Part shown: positions 6,754 through 13,563 of the stretch, piece after piece
Layout of the letters: each line of letters opens with the position of its first letter
Position numbering within the stretch: position 1 is the first letter of the stretch
From: UBA1672 sp964587815
Lineage (GTDB): Bacteria > Pseudomonadota > Alphaproteobacteria > Micavibrionales > Micavibrionaceae
Length of the DNA: 13,563 nt
Direction: 5' to 3'
NCBI GenBank assembly: GCA_964587815.1
Contig: CAZPMH010000036.1
Location: 1 to 13,563, forward strand
Notes under the pieces: generated by a model
What the model was told of the DNA's origin: nothing
The model's database searches: none
The model's input: the letters and a program-made list of their open reading frames with translations, nothing else
Made by a program: the position numbers and the translations under genes

Positions 6754-7299
6754 ATGACGATACTTTCCCATTATTCCCCTGAAGAAATTGAGCAGATTGT
6801 AAGCTTGCCATATCGCGCAGGCATGAATGTCAGTTATGCCGAAGATGAGGACGGGGAGCGTGATGATGAGCTTGAGATGCAAGCTCTGGAGAATACTATT
6901 CAAGCCTTTGCGACAAATCACGAAGGTGAGGCGTTGACCAAGGAGATTGCGGCGGAAATTATCAATCGTAAGGATCAGTGGGAGACATGGTCGCAAGGTG
7001 TGTTTAACATTGAGCCTGCGTGTGAGAAAGCGATTAACGCTCTAAAGACTCATGCGGGTGAGGCGGAGATTAAAGATTACATCAAAATGGTTTTGGATAT
7101 CTCCAATTCTGTGGCGCAATCCTACGGTGAGTTTGGCGAAGGAGCGCATGCACCGACAGGCTTTATGGCGAAAATCAGCAGTGTTGTAAAATCTGTTGTG
7201 TCATCAGGCTCAGGCGAAGAAGCGCACCCGATGAATGTCAGTGCGGCGGAAGATACCGCGATTTCAAATATTGCAAAGGCGTTAAAAAGCGCGGTTTAA
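6754..7299 (+). CDS. Acidic helical protein, second of the tandem paralog pair, possibly TerB-like
   Basis: 181 residues, cytoplasmic by appearance, and homologous to the preceding gene product through residue 129 with no gap. The conserved residues fall at identical numbers in both: LPYR 18-21, Glu41-Met42, RKD 72-74, Trp76, Trp79-Ser80, Cys90, Gly128-Glu129. After that the two diverge: this copy has a Ser/Val/Gly-rich segment (about 130-160) and a short C-terminal helix. The acidic run is longer here (about 30-41). A good ribosome binding site, AAGAGG (6740-6745), lies 8 bases upstream. The 41-base gap to the first copy has no terminator, so the pair is probably co-transcribed. It arose by gene duplication followed by strong divergence. 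Function unknown; any link to SucA or SucCD rests on position only. Confidence 0.85.
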   Translation: MTILSHYSPEEIEQIVSLPYRAGMNVSYAEDEDGERDDELEMQALENTIQAFATNHEGEALTKEIAAEIINRKDQWETWSQGVFNIEPACEKAINALKTHAGEAEIKDYIKMVLDISNSVAQSYGEFGEGAHAPTGFMAKISSVVKSVVSSGSGEEAHPMNVSAAEDTAISNIAKALKSAV

Positions 7300-7314
7300 T
7301 TTCCGCCTGTTTTT
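7291..7314 (+). terminator. Weak possible terminator after the paralog pair
   Basis: GCGG (7291-7294) and CCGC (7303-7306) can form a 4-pair stem with an 8-base loop. It overlaps the stop codon and is followed by TTTTT (7310-7314) after three intervening bases. The stem is short for a functional terminator. The following 7306-7340 is pyrimidine-rich and could instead favour Rho-dependent termination. Confidence 0.25.
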
Positions 7315-7365
7315 CCCTGTTTTCCCACGGTTTCAATCTGTTTGCGGCTTGTTTTCGGCTGCGTA

Positions 7366-7393
7366 TTGGGGTATGTGTAACTAACTTTAAAAT
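7366..7393 (+). promoter_or_regulatory. Candidate promoter of sucA
   Basis: TTGGGG (7366-7371, weak -35) and TAAAAT (7388-7393, 5 of 6 at -10) are separated by 16 bases. Initiation near 7400 would leave about 17 bases before the ATG at 7417, enough for the AAGGTG ribosome binding site. It would also exclude the earlier ATG at 7399. The -35 is poor, so confidence is limited. Confidence 0.3.
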
Positions 7394-7416
7394 AAAGCAT
7401 GAAAAAGGTGTCTATA

Positions 7417-10326
7417 ATGGCTCAGGAAAAATCGAATATTGATGAAACATTTCTTAGCGGTGTGAATGCGGAATATATTGCGCATCTCTATGCCTCTTAT
7501 TTGAAAAATCCATCCAATGTTGATGAGAGCTGGAACACGTTTTTCAGCGAGTTGAACGATAATGAGATTGCCTTTTTGAAAGAGCTTTCAGGCGCAAGTT
7601 GGACGCCTGATGAGAATGCGAAAGACAGGCGTTCTTTTGGCAGTGCGGCGATTGCACCTGCTGACGGTATTTTGGTTGAGGCATCGAACGATGCGAAGCC
7701 GAAGGCGGGTAAAGCGGCGAGTGGTGCGGATGTGCGTGCGGCGGCGCTCGATTCCATTCGTGCTTTAATGCTTATCCGCGCTTATCGTTTTCGCGGGCAC
7801 TTTATTGCCAATCTTGACCCGCTCGGTATGAAGGCGATTGGTGATCATCCTGAATTGCATCCGGATTATTACGGTTTTGGCGATGGGGATTATGACCATC
7901 CCATTTTCATTAACGGCATGTTGGGTATGGAAAGTGCGACATTGCGCGAGATTGTTGCGGCGTTGCGTGAGATTTATGCGCAAAGTGTTGGTGTTGAATA
8001 TATGCATTTGAGCGACCCGGAAGAGCGCGCATGGATTCAAGATCGTATTGAAGAAGATCGTAACGAGACCGAATTCACCGTTGAAGGTAAGCGCGCGATT
8101 TTGGAGCGTTTGACGGCGGCGGAAGGGTTCGAAAATTACCTGCATAAAAAGCATACAGGAACCAAGCGTTTCGGGATTGACGGCGGTGAGGCCTTAATCC
8201 CCGCGATGGAACAGATTATGAAGCGTGGCGGGCAGTTGGGCTTAAAAGAGATTGTGATCGGCATGGCGCACCGCGGTCGCTTGAACGTGCTGGCTAATGT
8301 TATGGATAAGCCGTTTACGACGATGTTTGCGGAATTTCAGGGGCAGTCCTCAACGCCAGATGATGTGTTAGGTTCAGGTGATGTTAAGTATCACCTTGGG
8401 ACGTCAGCGGACCGTGACTTTGACGGAAATGAAATTCACCTTTCTTTGACGGCGAACCCGTCTCACCTTGAATTTGTAAACCCTGTTGTGATTGGTAAGG
8501 TTCGATCGAAACAGATTAAGCGCAAAGATAAAGAAGCAACGCAAGTTCTGCCGCTCTTGTTGCATGGCGATGCGGCCTTTGCGGGGCAGGGCGTGATTGC
8601 GGAAACGTTTATGACGTCCGAGCTTCCCGGATATCGCGTTGGCGGGACGATGCATATTGTGATTAACAACCAGATCGGCTTTACGACAATGCCGAAATTT
8701 TCGCGTTCAGGCCCGTATTGTACGGATGTTGCGAAAATGCTGGATGCGCCGATTTTCCATGTGAATGGCGATGATCCTGAGGCGGTTGTTCATGTCGCGC
8801 GTATCGCAACCGAATTCCGCCAGAAGTTCAAGAAAGATGTTGTGATCGATATTTTCTGTTATCGCCGTTACGGCCATAACGAAGGTGATGAGCCTGCCTT
8901 TACGCAGCCTTTGATGTATAAGAAAATTGCAAAGCAGGAAACAACACGCATGAAATATGCGGCGCAATTGGCGGCCGAAGGTGTGGTCGACGAAGAAGCG
9001 GCACAGAAAATTCAGGATGACTTTACAGCTGTTTTGGATGAAGCGTTTGACGCGGTTGATAGCTATAAGCCGAACTCTGCTGACTTCCTAGAAGGTGCAT
9101 GGTCGGATATGAAGGTTGCTTATGGTGATGATCGCCGCGGTGATACAGCCGTGGATGAGAAGACCATCCAGAAAATCGGTAAGATTTTGACGCATGTGCC
9201 CGATGGTTTTGTAATTAACAAAAAGCTGCAACGTGTTTTGGATGCCAAAACCAAGATGTTGGAAACAGGCGAGAATTTTGACTGGGCGATGGGTGAGGCT
9301 TTGGCCTTTGGGACGTTGCTGGATGATGATTACGCCGTGCGTTTGTCAGGTCAGGATGTTGGCCGTGGGACGTTCTCTCATCGTCATGCGATTTGGTATG
9401 ATCAGGAAACAGAAGAAAAGCACATCCCGCTGACGACGATTAAGGATAAGCAGCCTTTGTTCGAGGCACATGACAGCCCGTTGTCTGAGATGGCGGTTTT
9501 GGGCTTTGAATATGGTTATTCACTGGCTGATCCGAAAACACTGACGATTTGGGAAGCTCAGTTTGGTGATTTTGCCAATGGTGCGCAGGTTATGATTGAT
9601 CAGTTCATCGCATCAGGCGAGAGCAAGTGGTTGCGTATGTCTGGGCTTGTGATGTTGTTGCCGCATGGTTATGAGGGGCAAGGGCCGGAGCATTCCTCCG
9701 CGCGTTTTGAGCGTTTCTTACAGCTTTCCGCCGATGATAACTGGCAGGTTTGTAACTGTACGACGCCTGCGAACTATTTCCATGTTCTGCGCCGTCAGAT
9801 GCATCGTGATTTCCGTAAGCCGCTTGTGATGATGACGCCGAAATCTTTGTTGCGTCATAAGTTGGCGGTGTCGGACATCTCTATGTTTACAGGGGATAGC
9901 ACGTTCCACCGTGTTCTTTGGGATGATGATAAGGATTCCTTGGTGAAGGATGATAAGATCAAACGCGTGGTTCTCTGTTCGGGTAAGGTTTATTATGACC
10001 TTTTACAGGCGCGTCGTGATAAGGAGATTGATGATGTGACGATCATTCGATTGGAGCAGGTTTATCCGTTCCCGCACAAGGCATTGGTTCAGGAGTTGAA
10101 AGGCTTCAAGAATGCTGAGATCGTCTGGTGTCAGGAAGAGCCTGAAAACCAGGGCGCATGGCATTTTGTTGATCGTCGTATTGAGGCTGTGTTGACCGAG
10201 CTGAAGCACAAGGCAGGTCGTCCGAATTATATCGGGCGTGTGGCGAGTGCGTCACCGGCGACGGGGTCGACATCTGTTCACCAAAAAGAGCAGAGCGCGT
10301 TGGTTGAACAAGCGTTGAGCGTCTAA
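7417..10326 (+). CDS. sucA: 2-oxoglutarate dehydrogenase E1 component
   Basis: Thiamine-diphosphate-dependent E1 of the 2-oxoglutarate dehydrogenase complex: it decarboxylates 2-oxoglutarate and transfers the succinyl group to the lipoyl E2 (SucB). The start at 7417 (969 residues) is preferred over the in-frame ATG at 7399 because AAGGTG (7405-7410) lies 6 bases upstream and none precedes 7399. The N-terminal E2-interaction segment is present (FLSGVNAEYIAHLYASYLKN, about 12-31), followed by RAYRFRGHFIANLDPLG, GMAHRGRLNVL (near 284), HGDAAFAGQG (about 383-392) and the INNQIGFTT/RSGPYCTDVAKM region. The C-terminus holds the transketolase-like pyrimidine-binding domain and ends with QEEPENQGAWHF. 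There is no fused E2 acyltransferase domain. Unusually, no sucB follows; the gene ends 15 bases before a convergent gene, so E2 and E3 must be encoded elsewhere. Confidence 0.97.
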   Translation: MAQEKSNIDETFLSGVNAEYIAHLYASYLKNPSNVDESWNTFFSELNDNEIAFLKELSGASWTPDENAKDRRSFGSAAIAPADGILVEASNDAKPKAGKAASGADVRAAALDSIRALMLIRAYRFRGHFIANLDPLGMKAIGDHPELHPDYYGFGDGDYDHPIFINGMLGMESATLREIVAALREIYAQSVGVEYMHLSDPEERAWIQDRIEEDRNETEFTVEGKRAILERLTAAEGFENYLHKKHTGTKRFGIDGGEALIPAMEQIMKRGGQLGLKEIVIGMAHRGRLNVLANVMDKPFTTMFAEFQGQSSTPDDVLGSGDVKYHLGTSADRDFDGNEIHLSLTANPSHLEFVNPVVIGKVRSKQIKRKDKEATQVLPLLLHGDAAFAGQGVIAETFMTSELPGYRVGGTMHIVINNQIGFTTMPKFSRSGPYCTDVAKMLDAPIFHVNGDDPEAVVHVARIATEFRQKFKKDVVIDIFCYRRYGHNEGDEPAFTQPLMYKKIAKQETTRMKYAAQLAAEGVVDEEAAQKIQDDFTAVLDEAFDAVDSYKPNSADFLEGAWSDMKVAYGDDRRGDTAVDEKTIQKIGKILTHVPDGFVINKKLQRVLDAKTKMLETGENFDWAMGEALAFGTLLDDDYAVRLSGQDVGRGTFSHRHAIWYDQETEEKHIPLTTIKDKQPLFEAHDSPLSEMAVLGFEYGYSLADPKTLTIWEAQFGDFANGAQVMIDQFIASGESKWLRMSGLVMLLPHGYEGQGPEHSSARFERFLQLSADDNWQVCNCTTPANYFHVLRRQMHRDFRKPLVMMTPKSLLRHKLAVSDISMFTGDSTFHRVLWDDDKDSLVKDDKIKRVVLCSGKVYYDLLQARRDKEIDDVTIIRLEQVYPFPHKALVQELKGFKNAEIVWCQEEPENQGAWHFVDRRIEAVLTELKHKAGRPNYIGRVASASPATGSTSVHQKEQSALVEQALSV

Positions 10327-10337
10327 TTCTCAATTTT
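10315..10337 (+). terminator. Weak possible terminator at the end of sucA
   Basis: TTGAG (10315-10319) and CTCAA (10329-10333) form a 5-pair stem across the sucA stop codon, followed by TTTT (10334-10337). It is short and has only one G-C-rich end. No better terminator fits in the 15-base space between sucA and the convergent gene, so transcripts may overlap. Confidence 0.25.
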
Positions 10338-10341
10338 CAAT

Positions 10342-11376
10342 TTATTCTTCTTTTTGATCCGTACGCATGTTCGGGTCAAATTGTGAAAGACGCTCGATAT
10401 AGGCGTTGATATAGTCTTTCTGTGACATTTCATGCACCTTCAAATGATATTCATCTTGCGGGCCGAAAATGCCGTCAACCACGTAATTGTTTGTGTCGCG
10501 CCCGTAATGATAGCCGTCATACGTGTCGGTCGTTCTGCTCGCAAGGGGGCTGTAGAGGGAAAAATCATAGAATTCATCGAAGGCTGCCCCTGTCTCGTAA
10601 ATGACTTTTAAGGCGTTTTCCAGAAGGCCTTTTTCCAAAAATTTATGCGTGTCCCACGCGCTTTTTAACGGCACGTAGCCGATATATTTTGCGTCAGGAA
10701 ATATCGTTCGGAATTTTTTGTAATACTTAACATTATCATTTGATAGCGGTTCGGCGGCGTAGTGGATTTCGAACAAATCGCCGATATCGCGCTCAGTGTG
10801 CGGGTCAAAGCCTTTTGCGCCGCTGATGATGAAGCCTTTAAACTCTCTGTCATAGTTCCTGTTGCGCGGGGCTTTGCGCTGGAGCGAACGGATGGAAAAG
10901 CGCAGCGTGTCATAGGATAAGTAAGCCGAGAGCATTGAGGGGGGCGCAGTTTTGTTTAACACAAAATCCGGTGTTTCGTTTTTGAGCGGTTCATCCATGA
11001 AATTGAAATAATCCACGCCGAGAATGATGAGATCAGGTGATATGCCGAGGGACTTGATATATTCGGCCTGTGCGATGAATTCCTTAATGTTCCCTGCGGA
11101 AATCGCGAAGTTGTAGCATTTATAGTCTTTGATGCGGCCTTCATCGACCAAGGTGACGACGGAGCTGCCGAAGATGATGCAGTTATGTTCGTCTTTCGTG
11201 TTCAGATACCGATTGGTTTTTGCCAGACGTTCATTGAAGGAAAAATTGAACGGTTGCAGTTGGTTGCCTTTGTTGTACCACAGCGGATCAATCAGCATGT
11301 TCGCGGCGAAAATACCCGCCAGAATAATGACGGATAATAAGAGGATGATCGTTGTGTAGGCGCGATATTTTTTCAT
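10342..11376 (-). CDS. Membrane-anchored SGNH-hydrolase-like protein (DltD/AlgX-type partner of MBOAT)
   Basis: 344 residues with one N-terminal membrane segment (about 7-28) and the rest predicted periplasmic. An SGNH-like fold is suggested by FGSSVV (69-74), with Ser72 as the likely nucleophile as in the GSS motif of DltD. It is also suggested by the GVDYFNF segment (120-126) and a C-terminal Asp-x-x-His motif, DGYH (Asp287, His290), followed by a Tyr. Proteins of this type act with MBOAT acyltransferases to move acyl groups onto extracytoplasmic glycans or polymers; overall similarity to any one named family is weak, so I give no symbol. The start lies 3 bases past the MBOAT stop with no clear ribosome binding site, which implies translational coupling. 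It is the last gene of the leftward operon and converges on sucA. The substrate is unknown. Confidence 0.75.
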   Translation of the reverse strand: MKKYRAYTTIILLLSVIILAGIFAANMLIDPLWYNKGNQLQPFNFSFNERLAKTNRYLNTKDEHNCIIFGSSVVTLVDEGRIKDYKCYNFAISAGNIKEFIAQAEYIKSLGISPDLIILGVDYFNFMDEPLKNETPDFVLNKTAPPSMLSAYLSYDTLRFSIRSLQRKAPRNRNYDREFKGFIISGAKGFDPHTERDIGDLFEIHYAAEPLSNDNVKYYKKFRTIFPDAKYIGYVPLKSAWDTHKFLEKGLLENALKVIYETGAAFDEFYDFSLYSPLASRTTDTYDGYHYGRDTNNYVVDGIFGPQDEYHLKVHEMSQKDYINAYIERLSQFDPNMRTDQKEE

Positions 11377-11379
11377 AAT

Positions 11380-12849
11380 TTAAAACTGGAAGTAGATGAA
11401 TTCCTTTATTTCCGAAATGAAGATGATGGGTGTGATCAACAGCACCAGATTAAAGCATAAATAGAACGCATTGGGTTTGTGTGCCAGCATCCATTCATAA
11501 GCGTTCTTGGCGGCGAAAACGGTGATTATCGCGCCGAACAAGAAGGTTAGATTGAATAGTCTTGTTTGTTCGCACGGCATGAGAACTGTTTGCGTCATGC
11601 AGGGCGTGCCGATGCCGAACATCGTTAAAATTGTTGCTGTATCAGGGCCGTTTGCGGGCATGAGGAAGAACATTTTTGCCAGAGCGATTTGCGCGCTCTC
11701 AAAGTCGGGTACGCTGGCGAACACTAAGGATACGGCAATTAAATTGAAGGTTAGAAACCACGAGAAGAGGGTGGGTAGCTTAATTTTTGTTTTCTGCCAG
11801 AGGCTATGGGTGATGACCGCGAGGGCGTGCAGCAGACCGAAGAAGAAGAAATTCCAGCTTGCGCCGTGCCATATTCCGAGCAGCATCATGGCGACGAATA
11901 ATGCCCATAGGGAATATTCGTACGTGACTTTTTTGCGGGCACGCAGCATCGCGCTGAACACGTAGGTGCGGATAAAGTCGGCCAGCGTTATGTGCCAGCG
12001 GCGCCAGAATTCGACGATGTTGTTGGCTTTTAGCGGGCTGTTAAAGTTGAGCGGCAGCATGATGTTGAATAATAACCCTAAGCCGATTGCCATATCGCTG
12101 TAGCCGCTGAAATCGAAATAGAGTTGGAAAGTGAAAATATAGGCGGCGAGCCATGCGCCGAAGACGCTCAAATTTTCGGGATCTTCATAGAGGACTGAGC
12201 TGTATATTTCCAGCTGGTCGGCGACCATCACTTTTTTAAATAAGCCCATTGATAGGATGAACAGCCCCATCGAGATATTGCGGTGGTTCAGAAACCTGTT
12301 TTTCAGGCTGTCAAATTGGGAGATCATATTGCGGTGATGCACGATCGGCCCCGCGATAAGTTGCGGGAAAAACGAGACGAACAGCAGGTATTTAAAGAAA
12401 CGTTTTTCCTTTGTCAGGTCTTCATACACGTCAACGAGAAAGGCGATTTGTTGGAGTGTGAAGAAGCTGATCGCCAGGGGCAGGGCGACGTTTATGAGCG
12501 GGATGTTGCTGCCCGCCACGTAGTTTGCGTTTTGAATGAAGAAATCGACATATTTGAAATAGCAGAGCAGCAAGATATTTGCTGCGATGCCGAACTGTAG
12601 TAATCGCTTTCTGGTTTTGTCTTTTTTGCCGCTGTCAGGGTCTAAAAACTGAGCGATGATGAAGTTAAAGGCGATGGAGCCTAGCAAGAGCGGGAGGTAG
12701 CGCACATCCCACCAGCCGTAGAAAAACAGAGAGGCCAGCGTGAGCCAGACGTGCCCCAAAACGACCAGTCTACGTTTGTTTAAGATGTAGTATGTGACAA
12801 CAACGACGGGCAGGAACAGGATGAGGAAGACATGCGTGTGGAACAGCAT
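11380..12849 (-). CDS. MBOAT-family membrane O-acyltransferase (AlgI/DltB-like)
   Basis: 489 residues with about ten or more hydrophobic segments; an inner-membrane protein. MBOAT signatures are clear: FFPQLIAGPIVHHR (160-173), FDFSGYSDMAIGLG (245-258), FWRRWHITL (281-289) and GIWHGASWNFFFFGLLHA (325-342). His328 in the last motif is the expected catalytic histidine and His286 the second conserved one. AlgI relatives pass acetyl groups to alginate-like polysaccharides, and DltB passes D-alanine from carrier protein DltC across the membrane. Here the carrier-protein gene lies immediately upstream (31-base gap) and an SGNH-like gene immediately downstream (3-base gap), which favours a DltB-like use of a carrier-bound acyl donor; that is inference from context. 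Length and motif order are normal and no truncation is seen. The acceptor could be an exopolysaccharide, lipid or cell-wall polymer. Confidence 0.92.
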   Translation of the reverse strand: MLFHTHVFLILFLPVVVVTYYILNKRRLVVLGHVWLTLASLFFYGWWDVRYLPLLLGSIAFNFIIAQFLDPDSGKKDKTRKRLLQFGIAANILLLCYFKYVDFFIQNANYVAGSNIPLINVALPLAISFFTLQQIAFLVDVYEDLTKEKRFFKYLLFVSFFPQLIAGPIVHHRNMISQFDSLKNRFLNHRNISMGLFILSMGLFKKVMVADQLEIYSSVLYEDPENLSVFGAWLAAYIFTFQLYFDFSGYSDMAIGLGLLFNIMLPLNFNSPLKANNIVEFWRRWHITLADFIRTYVFSAMLRARKKVTYEYSLWALFVAMMLLGIWHGASWNFFFFGLLHALAVITHSLWQKTKIKLPTLFSWFLTFNLIAVSLVFASVPDFESAQIALAKMFFLMPANGPDTATILTMFGIGTPCMTQTVLMPCEQTRLFNLTFLFGAIITVFAAKNAYEWMLAHKPNAFYLCFNLVLLITPIIFISEIKEFIYFQF

Positions 12850-12880
12850 AAGCGTTCAAATCTCTGTTCTTGTTTTTAGT

Positions 12881-13114
12881 TTAGGCCGTCTTCTTTTCAA
12901 TCAAATCAATCATTTGCCCGACATTTTGAAGGGACTGTAATTCACCGATCGCGAATTTGATGCCGAATTCATTCTCAACCGTCATGATCAGGTTGATGTG
13001 CGCCAGTGAGTCCCAGCCTGAAATGTCAGAGGCGGTGGTGTCGCGTGATAGCGTCAGATCATCTTGTTCGAAGAAATCCTGAAAGATTGTGTTGAGTTTA
13101 TCTTGTGTTGTCAT
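12881..13114 (-). CDS. Acyl/peptidyl carrier protein
   Basis: 77 residues with the four-helix carrier-protein pattern. GWDSLAHINL (33-42) contains the Asp-Ser-Leu attachment site, with Ser36 expected to carry 4'-phosphopantetheine. It is acidic, as usual. It is not the housekeeping fatty-acid AcpP: the motif surroundings resemble stand-alone carriers of polysaccharide-modification and FkbH-type clusters, including DltC-like proteins. GGAT about 9 bases upstream may serve as the ribosome binding site. It is 28 bases downstream of the methyltransferase gene and 31 bases upstream of the MBOAT gene, all in one direction. The likely role is to present an activated acyl group to the MBOAT protein. 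No activating ligase is in the window; it may lie beyond position 13563. Confidence 0.88.
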   Translation of the reverse strand: MTTQDKLNTIFQDFFEQDDLTLSRDTTASDISGWDSLAHINLIMTVENEFGIKFAIGELQSLQNVGQMIDLIEKKTA

Positions 13115-13142
13115 GATTTTTATCCGTTTATTGGTTTTGTTT

Positions 13143-13563
13143 TTATGATTTTTTCAAAATCGCGCCGTAGGAAATGTCGACCTTATGTTTTTCAAGGTAG
13201 TCCTGCGGTTTGTCTTCGGATGGAAGCACGATGTCTTTTTCGATTTCGAAGCCTGCCTCGTTTATCATTTTGCGAATTTCGTCAACATCGTTGAACAGAT
13301 AGACGTGGTCGATGGTCGGGCAGTTAGCGCATGTGGTCATGAAGAATTGCGCATCGTCGCTCATCACGCTGTGAATGACTTTCAGAACAGAGAGCGGGTC
13401 GTCAACGTGTTCCAGCACCTCGCCCATGCCGACAAAGTCGTATTTCTTGTCGGTTTTATACAGGTTGATATCGCTTTTGATGAAGTTCACGCGATCTGCG
13501 TTGTCGGGGTTCACCGTTTTCATGATGCTTTTGGCGAGGTGGATGGATGTGTCGCTGATGTCG
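13143..13563 (-). CDS. SAM-dependent methyltransferase, 5' end beyond the window
   Basis: The frame stays open to the window edge, upstream of the first in-window ATG at 13523, so the gene is partial and its true start is outside. The visible 140 residues fit a class I methyltransferase: a DIS segment that would end the first strand/loop, a KKYDFVGMGEVLEHVDDP block (motif II with the HVDDP turn), then a helix and strand and the C-terminal GFEIEKD strand. The usual glycine-rich motif I must lie just beyond the edge. The gene ends 28 bases before the carrier-protein gene, in the same direction, so it belongs to the same operon. It might methylate the acyl group, a sugar or a small-molecule precursor; the sequence does not say which. 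A quinone-type methyltransferase is less likely given the neighbours. Confidence 0.8.
   Translation of the reverse strand, partial: DISDTSIHLAKSIMKTVNPDNADRVNFIKSDINLYKTDKKYDFVGMGEVLEHVDDPLSVLKVIHSVMSDDAQFFMTTCANCPTIDHVYLFNDVDEIRKMINEAGFEIEKDIVLPSEDKPQDYLEKHKVDISYGAILKKS

Noticed and set aside
7399..7416. Earlier in-frame ATG for SucA at 7399
   Set aside because: No ribosome binding site precedes it, while AAGGTG lies 6 bases before the ATG at 7417. The extra six residues add nothing typical of the family. It remains a possible alternative start.
11507..11965. 152-codon plus-strand frame inside the MBOAT gene
   Set aside because: A shadow of the conserved MBOAT reading frame; the real frame has intact family motifs over the same bases.

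Overview
The window reads as a chromosomal segment of an alphaproteobacterium of moderate GC content. The evidence is the sequences of the TCA-cycle enzymes and their sucC / sucD / sucA order. A Micavibrio-like or related lineage is a guess from gene content; the sequence alone does not settle it. No rRNA, tRNA, CRISPR array, insertion sequence or phage gene was seen. No gene-free stretch reaches 300 bases; the longest is the 255-base divergent spacer at 2820-3074.

Left block (105-2819, minus strand): one 904-residue, cysteine-free, acidic coiled-coil protein of unknown function. It has a single EF-hand-like loop and a Pro/Thr/Ser/Ala-rich tail, and is read from a good sigma-70-type promoter in the spacer it shares with sucC.

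Central block (3075-10326, plus strand): a TCA-cycle gene group with unusual passengers. The order is sucC, a 58-codon ORF starting 2 bases after sucC, a periplasmic Cu/Zn superoxide dismutase (sodC) with a His-rich N-terminus and an apparent zinc-ligand change, sucD, a strong intrinsic terminator, two tandem paralogous acidic helical proteins of unknown function, then sucA. SucA makes succinyl-CoA and SucCD converts it to succinate plus ATP or GTP, so these three genes cover adjacent TCA steps. The usual alphaproteobacterial neighbours mdh (before sucC) and sucB (after sucA) are absent from these positions.

Right block (10342-13563, minus strand, convergent with sucA): a tight operon read leftward. 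It encodes a SAM-dependent methyltransferase (5' end beyond the window), an acyl/peptidyl carrier protein, an AlgI/DltB-type MBOAT acyltransferase and a membrane-anchored SGNH-like protein. Carrier protein + MBOAT + SGNH protein is the functional set of a DltBCD-like system, which moves a carrier-bound acyl group across the membrane onto an extracytoplasmic polymer. The acyl donor, the activating enzyme and the acceptor cannot be read from this window. This cassette, the sodC/58-codon insertion in sucCD, and the paralog pair are the parts most worth following up.
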